DNA from: a virus
Virus record (IMG/VR): IMGVR_UViG_3300028840_004170
Span: 1 to 64,000 of that record
Reading direction: 5' to 3' (one strand)
Length of the DNA stretch: 64,000 nt
The notes under the pieces are model-generated. The model was not told the DNA's origin, searched no databases, and saw nothing but the letters and a program-made list of their open reading frames with translations. Positions 33,275 through 41,848 of this stretch are shown here, piece after piece. Positions within the stretch are counted from its first letter, which is position 1. Each line of letters starts with the position of its first letter. A program made the translations under genes and the position numbers.

Positions 33275-33639
33275 TTCTTATATGTGTGGGTGGGATTTTG
33301 TTTTTTTGTCTTGCCTGTATAGTTGTATTCGTATATGGGTTTAAGAGAGGATTTCGATATTTTTATCGGTGTGTGAATGAAGAGAAGGACATAAAGATAT
33401 ATCTCTCGTTGTCAGAGATACTTGGAGATGTTATGAGGATAAAAAACCGTAAAGAGCCAGATAAGGTGAAGCAACAAAGGTTTTGGAAGGATTTGTGGGG
33501 GAAAGCATGTGACCGTGCTAGAACAGTAGAAGATTCAAGATTAGCTGTGTTGGAACGTTATAGTAAGGAGCCAGAGAAAATCCTACGGAAATTTAATATC
33601 ATCTCTCAGGCCGATATAGATAGGGAATTTGGTCAATGA
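33253..33639 (+). CDS. Small membrane-anchored protein
   Basis: 128 residues from the ATG at 33253; a GTG at 33241 is also in frame. Residues 5-27 form one transmembrane helix (LILICVGGILFFCLACIVVF). Basic and helical cytoplasmic-type sequence follows (YGFKRGFRYFYRC; KVKQQRFWKDLWGKACDRAR). No lipobox. Possibly a membrane-bound accessory. Nothing shows whether it acts in lysis, entry or host takeover. Overlaps its neighbours on both sides. Confidence 0.6.
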   Translation: MAQTQTLILICVGGILFFCLACIVVFVYGFKRGFRYFYRCVNEEKDIKIYLSLSEILGDVMRIKNRKEPDKVKQQRFWKDLWGKACDRARTVEDSRLAVLERYSKEPEKILRKFNIISQADIDREFGQ

Positions 33640-34115
33640 AAATTGTACGTTATTACCAGCGTCGAATGTCTTTTGATGTCTCTCCCATTGAAGTTGAAGA
33701 CCCTCTCCAGGTCACTTGGCTCACAGCTCCAGGCATTCTCGATTCTGAAATTAAAAATCTTGTAGAGGCAATTGATTTGGAAGGAAAGGTATGGGCTCAT
33801 ACCAGTGACATCGATTTTGTGGCTATGGAGAATGGTGATTTGTTCTATATGGTGCAGGTCCCAGGTCTTTATGGGTCTGTGAATGTAGAGTCTCTGAAAA
33901 TACCTTTTTTCCTTTTCCCAATACGATCTCAAGAGAGTTCTTTTTTCATTCATGTTTACACTGAACAAGACATGGCTTCATTGGAGCCATTTTTTAACGA
34001 TGGGTTCTTTATCACTTCCAGAAAAGGTCTTCAGGTCTGTTATCTAGAACCAGTCCCTGAATCGTTGAAGGAATTGACTTTGAAACATTATTGTGGCCCA
34101 TCACAGGAGGAGTAA
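33636..34115 (+). CDS. Hypothetical protein
   Basis: 159 residues, starting ATGA on the previous stop. Mixed alpha/beta: VTWLTAPGILDSEIKNLVEA, VWAHTSDIDFVAMENGDLFY, KIPFFLFPIRSQESSFFI. No motif or family recognised. The stop overlaps the next start (TAATG). Confidence 0.65.
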   Translation: MKIVRYYQRRMSFDVSPIEVEDPLQVTWLTAPGILDSEIKNLVEAIDLEGKVWAHTSDIDFVAMENGDLFYMVQVPGLYGSVNVESLKIPFFLFPIRSQESSFFIHVYTEQDMASLEPFFNDGFFITSRKGLQVCYLEPVPESLKELTLKHYCGPSQEE

Positions 34116-34408
34116 TGCGTCCAGCACCTACTAATCTAAGGCTATACCCTAAAGTGAAGGATGTGAACATAGCTCTACATGCTTATTGTACCGGATGTGA
34201 AGTGGGTGTGGCATATCAGGATAGAGAAAATCAATTAAAGGACATGAAGCACCCAACAGGTGCAGTTCTTCTTGGTGAAGATGGAGACAATATCTTAAAT
34301 GATCCTACCTTGAACGAATTGAAAATGGTTTGCGACCGTTGTCTTAAATCACATTACCCTGAATTGCTGATTGCTATCCAAAACCAAATCAGTCCTTGGG
34401 AACGATGA
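34115..34408 (+). CDS. Small zinc-finger-like protein
   Basis: 97 residues from the ATG at 34115, with GGAGGAG just upstream. Two C-x-x-C pairs (YCTGC near residue 27 and VCDRC near 78) are set about 50 residues apart, the spacing of a zinc ribbon or treble clef with an insert. Otherwise acidic and unremarkable. Probably a small DNA- or protein-binding factor. ATGA overlap with the next gene. Confidence 0.62.
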   Translation: MRPAPTNLRLYPKVKDVNIALHAYCTGCEVGVAYQDRENQLKDMKHPTGAVLLGEDGDNILNDPTLNELKMVCDRCLKSHYPELLIAIQNQISPWER

Positions 34409-34584
34409 AGATCTTTGAAGTCAAAATTAATGAAGATTCCTTCCAGGTCAAGGCTAAGGAAATTTTCACAGCCACCAAAAGAGCTGTTGATCTCTATCAT
34501 GACCAAAGGAAGAAGTTGGGTCGTAGGAAAAGAATACCCAAACATATAGAACTATTCATTTCAGTCAGACATACTATCTCATAG
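34405..34584 (+). CDS. Hypothetical small basic protein
   Basis: 59 residues from the ATG at 34405. A beta start (MKIFEVKINEDSFQVKAKEI) then a helix and a Lys/Arg patch (DQRKKLGRRKRIPKHIE), suggesting nucleic-acid binding. No family recognised. Confidence 0.55.
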   Translation: MKIFEVKINEDSFQVKAKEIFTATKRAVDLYHDQRKKLGRRKRIPKHIELFISVRHTIS

Positions 34585-34646
34585 TCTCACTAAACTATTT
34601 ATTAAAATCTAAAAGTGGATATTGTTGTTTGTTCACGGAGACACTT

Positions 34647-35138
34647 ATGCCTAGAACTAAGGATAGATACAAATCTGAAGAGAAAGAGACAGAGAGGTTG
34701 GTACGGAAGGCTCCTAAGAAGCGTCCTCCTCGTAAAGATCGTAGACGAGAGCGTGTGAATGAGTCAGATCCCGATTTGAGTAGTTCTGATCCTGACATGT
34801 CAATGAATTACAAGCAAATTGGTGGTTCTCTTCACAAGCTATCAGAAGATATGAGTCATTTATCTAGAAAAATCTCCAGCCTTTTCCCAGAATTTTCAGA
34901 TGATTTGTCTGAGATTACTTACCGTATCGAGAGACTAGCAAAAGAAGATTGTTCTCTGGTGCAGGCTGGGATGTTTAGAGGACTTCCCAAACAAGAGGCT
35001 CGTAAAGTTGCAAGCAACATGTTGGGTAGGCTGAGTGCTATCTCACATTATGCTGAAGTGAAAAGAGAAGCTATTGATTTGAAAAAAACTATAGAGAGGG
35101 ACCTTGAGTTTGCTTCTCCCTCAACCAGAGAACTTTAA
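34647..35138 (+). CDS. Hypothetical protein with basic N-terminus and coiled coil
   Basis: 163 residues from the ATG at 34647 (CGGAG upstream). Residues 1-45 are highly basic (RKAPKKRPPRKDRRRERV), then a Ser/Asp-rich linker, then helical heptad-like sequence (IGGSLHKLSEDMSHLSRKIS). It lies just before the head genes. Possibly a DNA-interacting internal or assembly protein. Stop-start overlap (TAATG) with the next gene. Confidence 0.62.
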   Translation: MPRTKDRYKSEEKETERLVRKAPKKRPPRKDRRRERVNESDPDLSSSDPDMSMNYKQIGGSLHKLSEDMSHLSRKISSLFPEFSDDLSEITYRIERLAKEDCSLVQAGMFRGLPKQEARKVASNMLGRLSAISHYAEVKREAIDLKKTIERDLEFASPSTREL

Positions 35139-35728
35139 TGACTTCTATCTCGACAATAGTCTATACCTGCTTGTGTGAAGGTTGTGGTGTGGATGACATC
35201 CAGGGAGAACTGTATGATAAGATAGGTCATCTCTATCATAGAGATGATGTGATCAAGATTTCGAAACGAATTCTTGGCTTAGATAATGAATCTAGACTTA
35301 TAGAGTTCAGAGATGAGCTTATTTCTGAGGGTGTTACATTTTTTGATGTTGTGTTTTCTGGTCTTGCTCGTATCGAGAACATAAAGAAATTTGATCCTGA
35401 AGTGACACCTGATGCAACAGGTTTTGTAGACCGTTTAATTCAAGGCCCAAGACTAGATGCTTTACACCATATCTTAGATGTTCTGAAACGCTATAAGTAT
35501 GACCTATACTTGAAATACACCAAAGATTCAGTCAATGCTATGGTGTCCATTGTGGAGTCATATATATCTTGGCTTACAGACATTCATGTACTGATACAGC
35601 ATCTCTTCATCCAGTATTTGGATGAGGAAATTGATCTAGATAACCTTGAGGAAGATTTGAATGGCTTTTTCAAAACATTAGAGGAAAAGTGGTTCGATAG
35701 TCTCGGTTCAAGTTTTAACCTCATATAG
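35138..35728 (+). CDS. Hypothetical helical protein
   Basis: 196 residues, mostly helical and hydrophobic-rich without a transmembrane span. Cys-rich opening (YTCLCEGCGVDD). Segments KISKRILGLDNESRLIEFRD and GPRLDALHHILDVLKRYKYD. Acidic C-terminus. No family recognised. It lies immediately upstream of the protease-like head gene, so an assembly role is plausible. Confidence 0.62.
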   Translation: MTSISTIVYTCLCEGCGVDDIQGELYDKIGHLYHRDDVIKISKRILGLDNESRLIEFRDELISEGVTFFDVVFSGLARIENIKKFDPEVTPDATGFVDRLIQGPRLDALHHILDVLKRYKYDLYLKYTKDSVNAMVSIVESYISWLTDIHVLIQHLFIQYLDEEIDLDNLEEDLNGFFKTLEEKWFDSLGSSFNLI

Positions 35729-35737
35729 GATAGGAAG

Positions 35738-37243
35738 ATGGGTTTTTTAAAATATGCTGATGCTACAGTTTTAGTCCCTTCCATTGATATCGAGGACTGG
35801 TTTAGGGCAAAGAATCCTAAGTTCTCAGCTCGTACAGCTAATAAAGCAGAGAGTATCCTGGAAGAGTTTGATCCCAAAGAATACTTATTGTCTCATTGCA
35901 CAATTATTGCTTCTGTAGATACTGAGGCACCTGCCAATAGCAAGCTAGGTAAAATCAAGGTTGATGGTTTTGTTGTGGATCGTCAATATCCAGATTTCTA
36001 TGTCACTGCTGATACATCAGTCTATATAAATGGTAATGCCGATTGTTGGGAACGTAATCTGCTTGTAGCTTCTTACCCTACTTTTGTTGGTGGTGAGAAT
36101 TATGTAGAACATGTTCAGATCCCAAGTTTGAGCAAAGGGAAGGTTATTGATGCTGTAGCTCGTGACCTTGGTGATACCATATATATAGACATCTTGGTTG
36201 CTACTCATAAGAAACATAAAGACTTGATCCAGGATATTCTCCGTAAAAAGATTACAACATTATCTATGGGCTGTGAGGTAGTCTTTACTATATGTACCAA
36301 ATGTGGGAATGTGGCATTTGATGAAACGCAGCTTTGCCCTCATATTAAATACGAGAAGGGTTCTACATTTATAGATCCTGATGGAAGAGAGCGTATCGTA
36401 GCAGAACTGTGTGGGCATAAAGATGTGCCTGATTCAGTTATATTTATAGAAGCTAGTTGGGTGAAAGATCCTGCATTTACGGGAGCAGTGCTTCATTCTA
36501 TATTGAACCCTAATATCATAGATCTAGAGAAAATCTCAGGTCTACTCAAGAATGCTTATGAGTCAAGACGTGAATCTGTTGAAAATGATAATCTTCGACG
36601 GGTAGCTTCTAGGATTGTTTTAGCCCAACCCCCAGAAGATGAAGAACCTGCTGAAGATGAAGCTGAGGATGCTCCTGAGGAGGGTGGAGAAGAAGGAGGA
36701 GAGGGAGACTGGCCAGATGATAGTGAGGGTTGGGATGTTGAGATGGACCCTGTTGATGAAGGTCTGGAAATCCCTGGTGAGGGTGAATTAACAAGTTATA
36801 CTGACCTCATGGAAGAGGTCAGGTTGAAGCTACTTCAAGATGTTTGGGATACTGTTCTTGAAGAAGCTCTAGAAGAGCCAGAACCCGAGATCACTCAATT
36901 TACAGAATTTGAAGATGATACTCTTCTAGAATCAAGAAAAAAGAGACTCTCTAAGAATGTCAACTCAGGTCTAGAAAACTATAGAAAATTTGGATGGCAA
37001 TCTTTGAAAGATAAATTTTCTAGACTAGAACTTCTTTTGGTGGCTAAGAAGGCTGGAATTGATTTCTCATTTGATGAAGTAAAAACCTTGTTAAAAGTGG
37101 GTTCTATATCATCATATGGTGACGATCCTAAAGTTTTCCTGAAAAAATGCCAATATATTTTTAATAAATCTATCTCTAATAGAGAGATCAAGAGATTTAT
37201 CCTTGGTGGATATATTTTGAGTCTGGCAAAATCTCGTAGTTAA
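35738..37243 (+). CDS. Candidate prohead (capsid maturation) protease with zinc insert
   Basis: 501 residues. The N-terminal 260 residues fit a prohead-protease layout: VEHVQIPSLSKGKVIDAVAR with a candidate catalytic His near 125, DTIYIDILVATHKKHKDLI, and KITTLSMGCEVVF with a candidate nucleophile Ser near 176. A zinc-like C-x-x-C (186/189) with C-x-H (200/202) follows, and then IFIEASWVKDPAFTGA. Residues 300-360 are very acidic; the C-terminal 120 are helical. Position before the scaffold-like, decoration and capsid genes supports the call. It could instead be an uncleaving core protein. Confidence 0.6.
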   Translation: MGFLKYADATVLVPSIDIEDWFRAKNPKFSARTANKAESILEEFDPKEYLLSHCTIIASVDTEAPANSKLGKIKVDGFVVDRQYPDFYVTADTSVYINGNADCWERNLLVASYPTFVGGENYVEHVQIPSLSKGKVIDAVARDLGDTIYIDILVATHKKHKDLIQDILRKKITTLSMGCEVVFTICTKCGNVAFDETQLCPHIKYEKGSTFIDPDGRERIVAELCGHKDVPDSVIFIEASWVKDPAFTGAVLHSILNPNIIDLEKISGLLKNAYESRRESVENDNLRRVASRIVLAQPPEDEEPAEDEAEDAPEEGGEEGGEGDWPDDSEGWDVEMDPVDEGLEIPGEGELTSYTDLMEEVRLKLLQDVWDTVLEEALEEPEPEITQFTEFEDDTLLESRKKRLSKNVNSGLENYRKFGWQSLKDKFSRLELLLVAKKAGIDFSFDEVKTLLKVGSISSYGDDPKVFLKKCQYIFNKSISNREIKRFILGGYILSLAKSRS

Positions 37244-37253
37244 GGAGGCTATT

Positions 37254-38351
37254 ATGGCTAGAAGAAACAATATGAATCGTAGACCTACGTCACGTCGTCG
37301 TCGTAGGGCGGATGCGTATGAGATGAATTCGGATCATAGGCAGCCTCCCTATGATGCATACGCTAAGGGTGACCCTGAAGCTTGGGCAGAGGGAAAACAC
37401 CCTTCAGACCTTTGGTTAGGTGAAGAGCCCAGAGATGAAATCGGTATGGGTCAACCCAAGCCTGATTGGGGACATCATTCTGACGAGAGATGGAATGAGG
37501 GTACCTATGACAATCAGAAAAGTGAGCCTGCTATGGAACCCATGATGATGGCAAGAAGGAATAGGAAGTCAAAGGCTGATATCCGAAAGAAGGCTTTCCG
37601 TTGTGTGAAGATTGCTAAGCATATGCTTGCTGGTGCTTCTGAGGAAGCAATTGAGGATCAGGCTGTTGAGCTGATGACTCTAAGCAGCAAGGCTATCCTT
37701 GCTACTCTTTCCAGGATTCGTAAGAGTTCTGTAGACACTAAGGTTGAGGATACCAAAGAAGCCAAGACCGAGGAATCTAAGGAAAAGAAGGTCAAAGCTG
37801 CTCTGACTCCTGATGAAGTCACTACTCTGAAAAGTCTTATGGCTAAGTTAGAGGCATGTGACACCGTGAAGGGTGAGGAAGGTTTGGAGAAAGAAGGTCA
37901 GGAAGAGGAAGGTGAAGAAGAGGAAGGTGGGGAAGAAATGGAGATGGGGGAAGTGGGAGAAGAGGGAGAAGAGCTTCTAGATGAAGGTGAAGCTGCTCCA
38001 GCTCCTATGCCTGAAGGTGAAGCTGCTCCAGCTCCTATGCCTGAAGGTGAAGCTGCTCCAGCTCTTGAAGATGAAATGCTAGAGGACCTCATGGGTGAGC
38101 CTGGTCTTGACGTAGAAATGATGGCTCCTCCAATGATGGAAGAAGAAGTCCTCCCAGAAAAACAGTATGACCAAGTGTTGCAAGGACTCTTTGATGAAGA
38201 GACCGGTGAAGTCAAAGCCAAAAAGTCTTCTCGTAAACCAGTCAAGAAGTTGGGTGGTTCTGTGAAGGTGGCTTCTAAGGATAAAGGTGGATCTGATCTA
38301 TCGACTCTTTGGCACTCTGATCCTGATGTATCAGATGTTTTCAAAGATTAA
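37254..38351 (+). CDS. Scaffold/prohead core-like protein with tandem repeats
   Basis: 365 residues. A basic start (RRPTSRRRRRAD), a helical segment (SKADIRKKAFRCVKIAKHML), then a long Glu-rich stretch. This is followed by nearly three copies of a ten-residue repeat, EGEAAPAPMP (about residues 244-270). The C-terminus is basic and Ser-rich. Low complexity, extreme charge segregation and position between the protease and the capsid suggest a scaffold or core protein processed during maturation. Alternatively a virion internal protein. AAGGAGG precedes the ATG. Confidence 0.6.
   Translation: MARRNNMNRRPTSRRRRRADAYEMNSDHRQPPYDAYAKGDPEAWAEGKHPSDLWLGEEPRDEIGMGQPKPDWGHHSDERWNEGTYDNQKSEPAMEPMMMARRNRKSKADIRKKAFRCVKIAKHMLAGASEEAIEDQAVELMTLSSKAILATLSRIRKSSVDTKVEDTKEAKTEESKEKKVKAALTPDEVTTLKSLMAKLEACDTVKGEEGLEKEGQEEEGEEEEGGEEMEMGEVGEEGEELLDEGEAAPAPMPEGEAAPAPMPEGEAAPALEDEMLEDLMGEPGLDVEMMAPPMMEEEVLPEKQYDQVLQGLFDEETGEVKAKKSSRKPVKKLGGSVKVASKDKGGSDLSTLWHSDPDVSDVFKD
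37983..38064 (+). repeat. In-frame 30-bp tandem repeat, about 2.7 copies
   Basis: A 30-base unit (opening GAAGGTGAAGCTGCTCCAGC) starts at 37983, 38013 and 38043. The first two copies are identical, and the third diverges after about 22 bases. It encodes the EGEAAPAPMP repeats of the scaffold-like protein. Copy number may vary between related phages. Confidence 0.9.
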
Positions 38352-38407
38352 TGTGATGTAATTGACGAAGAAGATGAAGAAACGTCAACCCTAAAGGAGG
38401 TATGAAC

Positions 38408-39022
38408 ATGCCAGCAGGATTGCAGGGACAAAGCTCCCAGGATTTCGTGGCAGGCCCCTCAGCTCTGAGGATCTTGCATCTCGGAATCCGAAACAATGTT
38501 GGTGAGCTATGTGCAGATGCCTTCACTCAAAACAACCCGTCTGTGGAAACCGGAGATCCGTCAACGACTCTGACCGGTAACACTAAACGGGGTGTCCTGG
38601 GTGGGAGTGTGTGTGTAGCTCGTGGTGATGCCGGTAATGGCCAAGTTGGTGGACCCCCGGCTGTCCCAGATGCTGATAACAAGCCACTGGGTATTTTCAT
38701 TAACGATGCAGAAGGCAATGCTTTCGAGAATGCCCCTGCACCGGCTAGTGGAAAGGGTCCATATGTAAGTGGCCAGGGTAGTTATGGGGTTCGTATTTAC
38801 GAAACTTCCCAGCAAACTACTACTGGTGGCGGGGCCGTTGGTGATGCATTGACAGCCTACAAGACAGGTCAATCCCTGTATTGTGGTATCAATGGATTGC
38901 TGACCAACCGTGCTAACGACTCGATTGAAGTTGCAGCTTCTGGAACGGCTAAGGAAGTGGGTACTGTTATTGTAGCACCCGATTCCTCCTTCCCGGAACT
39001 CGTCTTCAATCTGTTACTGTGA
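38408..39022 (+). CDS. Candidate capsid decoration (cement) protein
   Basis: 204 residues from the ATG at 38408 (GGAGGT six bases upstream; the ATG at 38402 is too close). Gly/Ala/Thr-rich, beta-type sequence (RGVLGGSVCVARGDAGNG, GQGSYGVRIYETSQQTT, ASGTAKEVGTVIVA) typical of small head decoration proteins. These commonly sit directly before the major capsid gene, as here. Codon choice (CGT, CTG, GGT) resembles the capsid gene and differs from neighbours, suggesting high expression. Confidence 0.65.
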   Translation: MPAGLQGQSSQDFVAGPSALRILHLGIRNNVGELCADAFTQNNPSVETGDPSTTLTGNTKRGVLGGSVCVARGDAGNGQVGGPPAVPDADNKPLGIFINDAEGNAFENAPAPASGKGPYVSGQGSYGVRIYETSQQTTTGGGAVGDALTAYKTGQSLYCGINGLLTNRANDSIEVAASGTAKEVGTVIVAPDSSFPELVFNLLL

Positions 39023-39035
39023 TGGAGGTGCTGAG

Positions 39036-39911
39036 ATGGCTCAAGTATCAAATGCTATGAAGCAAAAAATCATCTCTGAGTTCATCCGCACCGCTGCTGG
39101 TAGGCAAAAGCTGGCTGCTTCCATGATTCAGCCACTGCGTACACGCAGAGATTACAGTGCGGTAGGACGTAAGACTTTCCTCGTTGAATATTTGCCGGAT
39201 GGAGCTTTGGCTGTATATGATAAAGACCCAGACGTACCGGCTTATGTCGTTGGTGAGGAAGGTGAGAACATTTTGGCTATTGTCAAGACCAGAAGGGTAC
39301 AGTTCCCTCTGTTTGAAGTAGCCAGTAACCCCGAAATTCCGTTGACCCAGGTCAAGGAGAGACGTTTCGATCTGATCGAACGTGCTCAGGATCTTGCCAA
39401 GGCTCAGATTCAGGCTGCTGAAGATGAGCGTGTCTTTGCCATTCTTGATAGCATTGCTGTCAATGGCTATGACAACATTCCTGGTCAGACCAATCCTGAT
39501 CTGTTGGTGATCGCTCCCATCAACCCAGGCATTCTTGCCGATGCTTTTGGACAGGTTGAAGAGCATGATCTCCGTGTTGCTCGTATCTATATGAACGCTC
39601 GTGACTATGCGGATATCCGTAAGTTCGGTCGTGACATCTTGGATATCGAGTCTCAGGGAACTCTGCTCAAAACCGGTATGATGGCTACGTTGTGGGGAGC
39701 CAAGATCATCGTCTCCAGGCTTGTTCCTCGTGGTTTCGTGTATATCTGTTGTGAACCCGAACAATTTGGACGTATCCCTGTCCGTACAGAACTGACTGTT
39801 CTGTCTGCTGATGATCCAAAGGCTAGGACCATTGGATTCTCAGTATTCGAGAATCTCGGTATCGGTGCGTACAATCCTTGGGGTCTCCAGAGGCTCGTGG
39901 TCCAGCGGTAA
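39036..39911 (+). CDS. Major capsid protein (HK97-like)
   Basis: 291 residues. Features of compact HK97-fold capsid proteins: a helical N-terminus (MKQKIISEFIRTAAGRQKL), ALAVYDKDPDVPAYVVGEEG, and a spine helix near FDLIERAQDLAKAQIQAAED. P- and A-domain segments follow (VARIYMNARDYADIRKFG, MATLWGAKIIVSRLVPRG), and the end is beta-rich (GFSVFENLGIGAYNPWGLQRL). The strongly biased, relatively GC-rich codon use marks it as the most highly expressed gene here. Followed by a very strong hairpin. Confidence 0.9.
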   Translation: MAQVSNAMKQKIISEFIRTAAGRQKLAASMIQPLRTRRDYSAVGRKTFLVEYLPDGALAVYDKDPDVPAYVVGEEGENILAIVKTRRVQFPLFEVASNPEIPLTQVKERRFDLIERAQDLAKAQIQAAEDERVFAILDSIAVNGYDNIPGQTNPDLLVIAPINPGILADAFGQVEEHDLRVARIYMNARDYADIRKFGRDILDIESQGTLLKTGMMATLWGAKIIVSRLVPRGFVYICCEPEQFGRIPVRTELTVLSADDPKARTIGFSVFENLGIGAYNPWGLQRLVVQR

Positions 39912-39920
39912 CGGTTTACC

Positions 39921-39984
39921 CCTAAGAATCCCTTCCTAATTCTTGGGTGAAGAGATGGGTGGGGGGTCGAAAGATCCCCCACCC
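39921..39984 (+). terminator. Double hairpin after the capsid gene; candidate terminator or mRNA 3' stabiliser
   Basis: Two stem-loops in tandem. The first pairs 39921-39929 with 39939-39947 (nine pairs, one G-T). The second pairs 39957-39968 with 39973-39984: twelve pairs with one G-T, closed by a GAAA tetraloop, with a nearly all-G arm. The nearest T-run (40010-40016) is about 26 bases beyond, so the pair may act as a transcript-end protector as much as an intrinsic terminator. Confidence 0.75.
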
Positions 39985-40017
39985 AGATCTGCTACTCTAT
40001 ATCTATATATTTTTTTC

Positions 40018-40045
40018 TTGATCTAATACAAATTTTCTGTAATAT
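40018..40045 (+). promoter_or_regulatory. Candidate promoter for genes after the capsid
   Basis: TTGATC (40018-40023), a 16-base spacer, TAATAT (40040-40045), just beyond the post-capsid hairpins and 40 bases before the next gene. It shares its -35 with the candidate at 32872. Confidence 0.35.
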
Positions 40046-40085
40046 TGTCTGAGAGTGCTTAATACTTCCATGGAGGATCTAGAAA

Positions 40086-41057
40086 ATGTCAAGAGAAGCG
40101 AAATGTTATGTAGCTAAGGTGGGTTTCACTATTGGTGATACTGAACAGAAAATTGAAGCTGGGACTCGAATTGTTTTTGATGGTTATAGAGCTGAGATTG
40201 AAGGGGAACCTGCTGTAGTTCTTCCTAGACTCAAGACTGTCATTAAAGCAGGATGGTTAGCTCCAGAAGGTGGTTCAGAACCTAGTTATCATCCACAGTC
40301 TGCTGATATGCAAGTTTCAGCAGCCACCCCTAATAAAAAAGATTCTAAGTTTCAAACTGTAGTTTCTGCGGTTGATGAACAAATTGTTGGTTCATTTAGA
40401 AACCGACAAGCATTACATGACAGAGCTAAAGAGCAAGCTACTGGTAGAGATCCTGTTGGTATAGAAGTTGATGAAGAAATGGGTGAGATTGCTCAGGTAC
40501 GTACTATTGGCAAGAGAAATGTGGGTCGTGAAGGAGAGGTAACAGGTCGTACCTTGGTAGCTAAAGAGACTTTATCTGCTGTCAATAGAGAGATCAAGGA
40601 CATTGAAGATGTTCAAGGTGAAGCCAAGACAACTTCAGTGATGCAGGAAGGGATCGTTTTTAAGCAAGAAAACATATCACCAAAAGCTGCTGGGGCACGA
40701 GAGACTGATGGTAAACAGAGTCAAATGATTGCCACTTCTGAAGATGCTATTGAGGTAGGTAGTGTTCATGACCGTAACCGTGAAGTCAATGTTGAAGTAG
40801 AAGTTGATTCAGATGATTCTGATGATACCCCTCGTCGAGGGAGAAAGCCCAAGATAGATGATATGCTTGTGGCCACAGTCAAAAAGATGTGTCCTGAATT
40901 CCCAGAATCTTGGGATTTTTATGCATCTACAAAAGATAAGACCGAAAGTATCAAAGAATTCTCAGAGAAACCTGATATCATCAGGGCTATCTTTTTGGCT
41001 GAGACTGATACTTTCAAGCGTGTAATTCGACAGTCTTATCCAGAAGCACTCAGTTGA
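40086..41057 (+). CDS. Hypothetical protein, disordered middle, AT-hook-like motif
   Basis: 323 residues. Residues 1-60 form a small folded domain (CYVAKVGFTIGDTEQKIEAG, VFDGYRAEIEG). The middle is charged and probably disordered. A Asp/Ser run leads into TPRRGRKPKIDD, an AT-hook-like patch near residue 255. The C-terminus is helical (PDIIRAIFLAETDTFKRVIR). Position and composition suggest a virion or assembly protein. TGGAGG precedes the ATG. No family recognised. Confidence 0.62.
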   Translation: MSREAKCYVAKVGFTIGDTEQKIEAGTRIVFDGYRAEIEGEPAVVLPRLKTVIKAGWLAPEGGSEPSYHPQSADMQVSAATPNKKDSKFQTVVSAVDEQIVGSFRNRQALHDRAKEQATGRDPVGIEVDEEMGEIAQVRTIGKRNVGREGEVTGRTLVAKETLSAVNREIKDIEDVQGEAKTTSVMQEGIVFKQENISPKAAGARETDGKQSQMIATSEDAIEVGSVHDRNREVNVEVEVDSDDSDDTPRRGRKPKIDDMLVATVKKMCPEFPESWDFYASTKDKTESIKEFSEKPDIIRAIFLAETDTFKRVIRQSYPEALS

Positions 41058-41113
41058 TCCTCTCCTTGTTTTCCTTTTATTTTATTCTATAACAGAACTG
41101 TGATGAGGTTTCC

Positions 41114-41845
41114 ATGTGGGAATATGATTACGAGTATCCTTCTGGTTATAGAACATTAGTAGCCCCTCCTGATTCTGACAGATCTAATGGGGGTGAAGGT
41201 GATATACTAGACATAGAGGATATGTATCGTAAACCAAAGCATTTTGATACTGTTGTGGAAAAAGATATGAGAGGTGAATTAAGTTTTTACCCAGGGCAAG
41301 GAGCGTATGAAGACCCTGTTATTATAGAACTTGATTCAGAGGAATATCGTGATCATCTCATAGCAAATGCTGTAGTATCTAGATTTTTGTGTGAGACCTC
41401 TCCTTTAATATTGAGTCCTAAATATCATTCAAGTAGAATTGCTGTGACCATGAAAGATATTGAGGGGCGGTTGTCTAGGGATGTGAAAAACAAGGCTAGG
41501 AGTTGTCGTACCAGATTACGCAGATCTATGCCTAAAAACAATAGATATACTTTTGAGGTACAATCAAGAGGTGGTCAGGGTACTCATGTAGTGACTGTGA
41601 AGGCTGAAGCAAAAGATAGAAGGATCAAAAATCTAGATAAAGCTGACCTTAAATTGTCTTGTTCTTGTCCATTTTGGATCTATTATGGGCCAGAGTACCA
41701 TGCTCGAAGAGGTGGTTATTTAGATGGCAATTCAAAAGGAACTGCAACACCTCCTCGTATCAGAGATCCAAAGGGTAACAATTTGGTGTGTAAGCATGTT
41801 TATGCTGTGTTTGACTTAGTGAAAAATTATTCATATAGGTGGTGA
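41114..41845 (+). CDS. SWIM zinc-finger-like protein
   Basis: 243 residues. A basic, Arg-rich middle (KNKARSCRTRLRRSMPKNN) and then a SWIM-type zinc motif. C-x-C lies at 183/185 (KLSCSCPFW) and, after an insert of about 40 residues, C-x-H at 226/228 (VCKHVYAVF). SWIM fingers bind DNA or proteins. In a virion gene cluster the function is unknown. No other domain recognised. Confidence 0.7.
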   Translation: MWEYDYEYPSGYRTLVAPPDSDRSNGGEGDILDIEDMYRKPKHFDTVVEKDMRGELSFYPGQGAYEDPVIIELDSEEYRDHLIANAVVSRFLCETSPLILSPKYHSSRIAVTMKDIEGRLSRDVKNKARSCRTRLRRSMPKNNRYTFEVQSRGGQGTHVVTVKAEAKDRRIKNLDKADLKLSCSCPFWIYYGPEYHARRGGYLDGNSKGTATPPRIRDPKGNNLVCKHVYAVFDLVKNYSYRW

Positions 41846-41848
41846 CCT

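Noticed and set aside
37983-38064. Short regularly spaced repeats as a CRISPR array
   Set aside because: Tandem without spacers and in frame inside the scaffold-like gene.
39048-39764. Long open frame antisense to the capsid gene
   Set aside because: It follows from the strong codon bias of the capsid gene; it has no ribosome site or neighbour on that strand and its product looks like a shadow translation.
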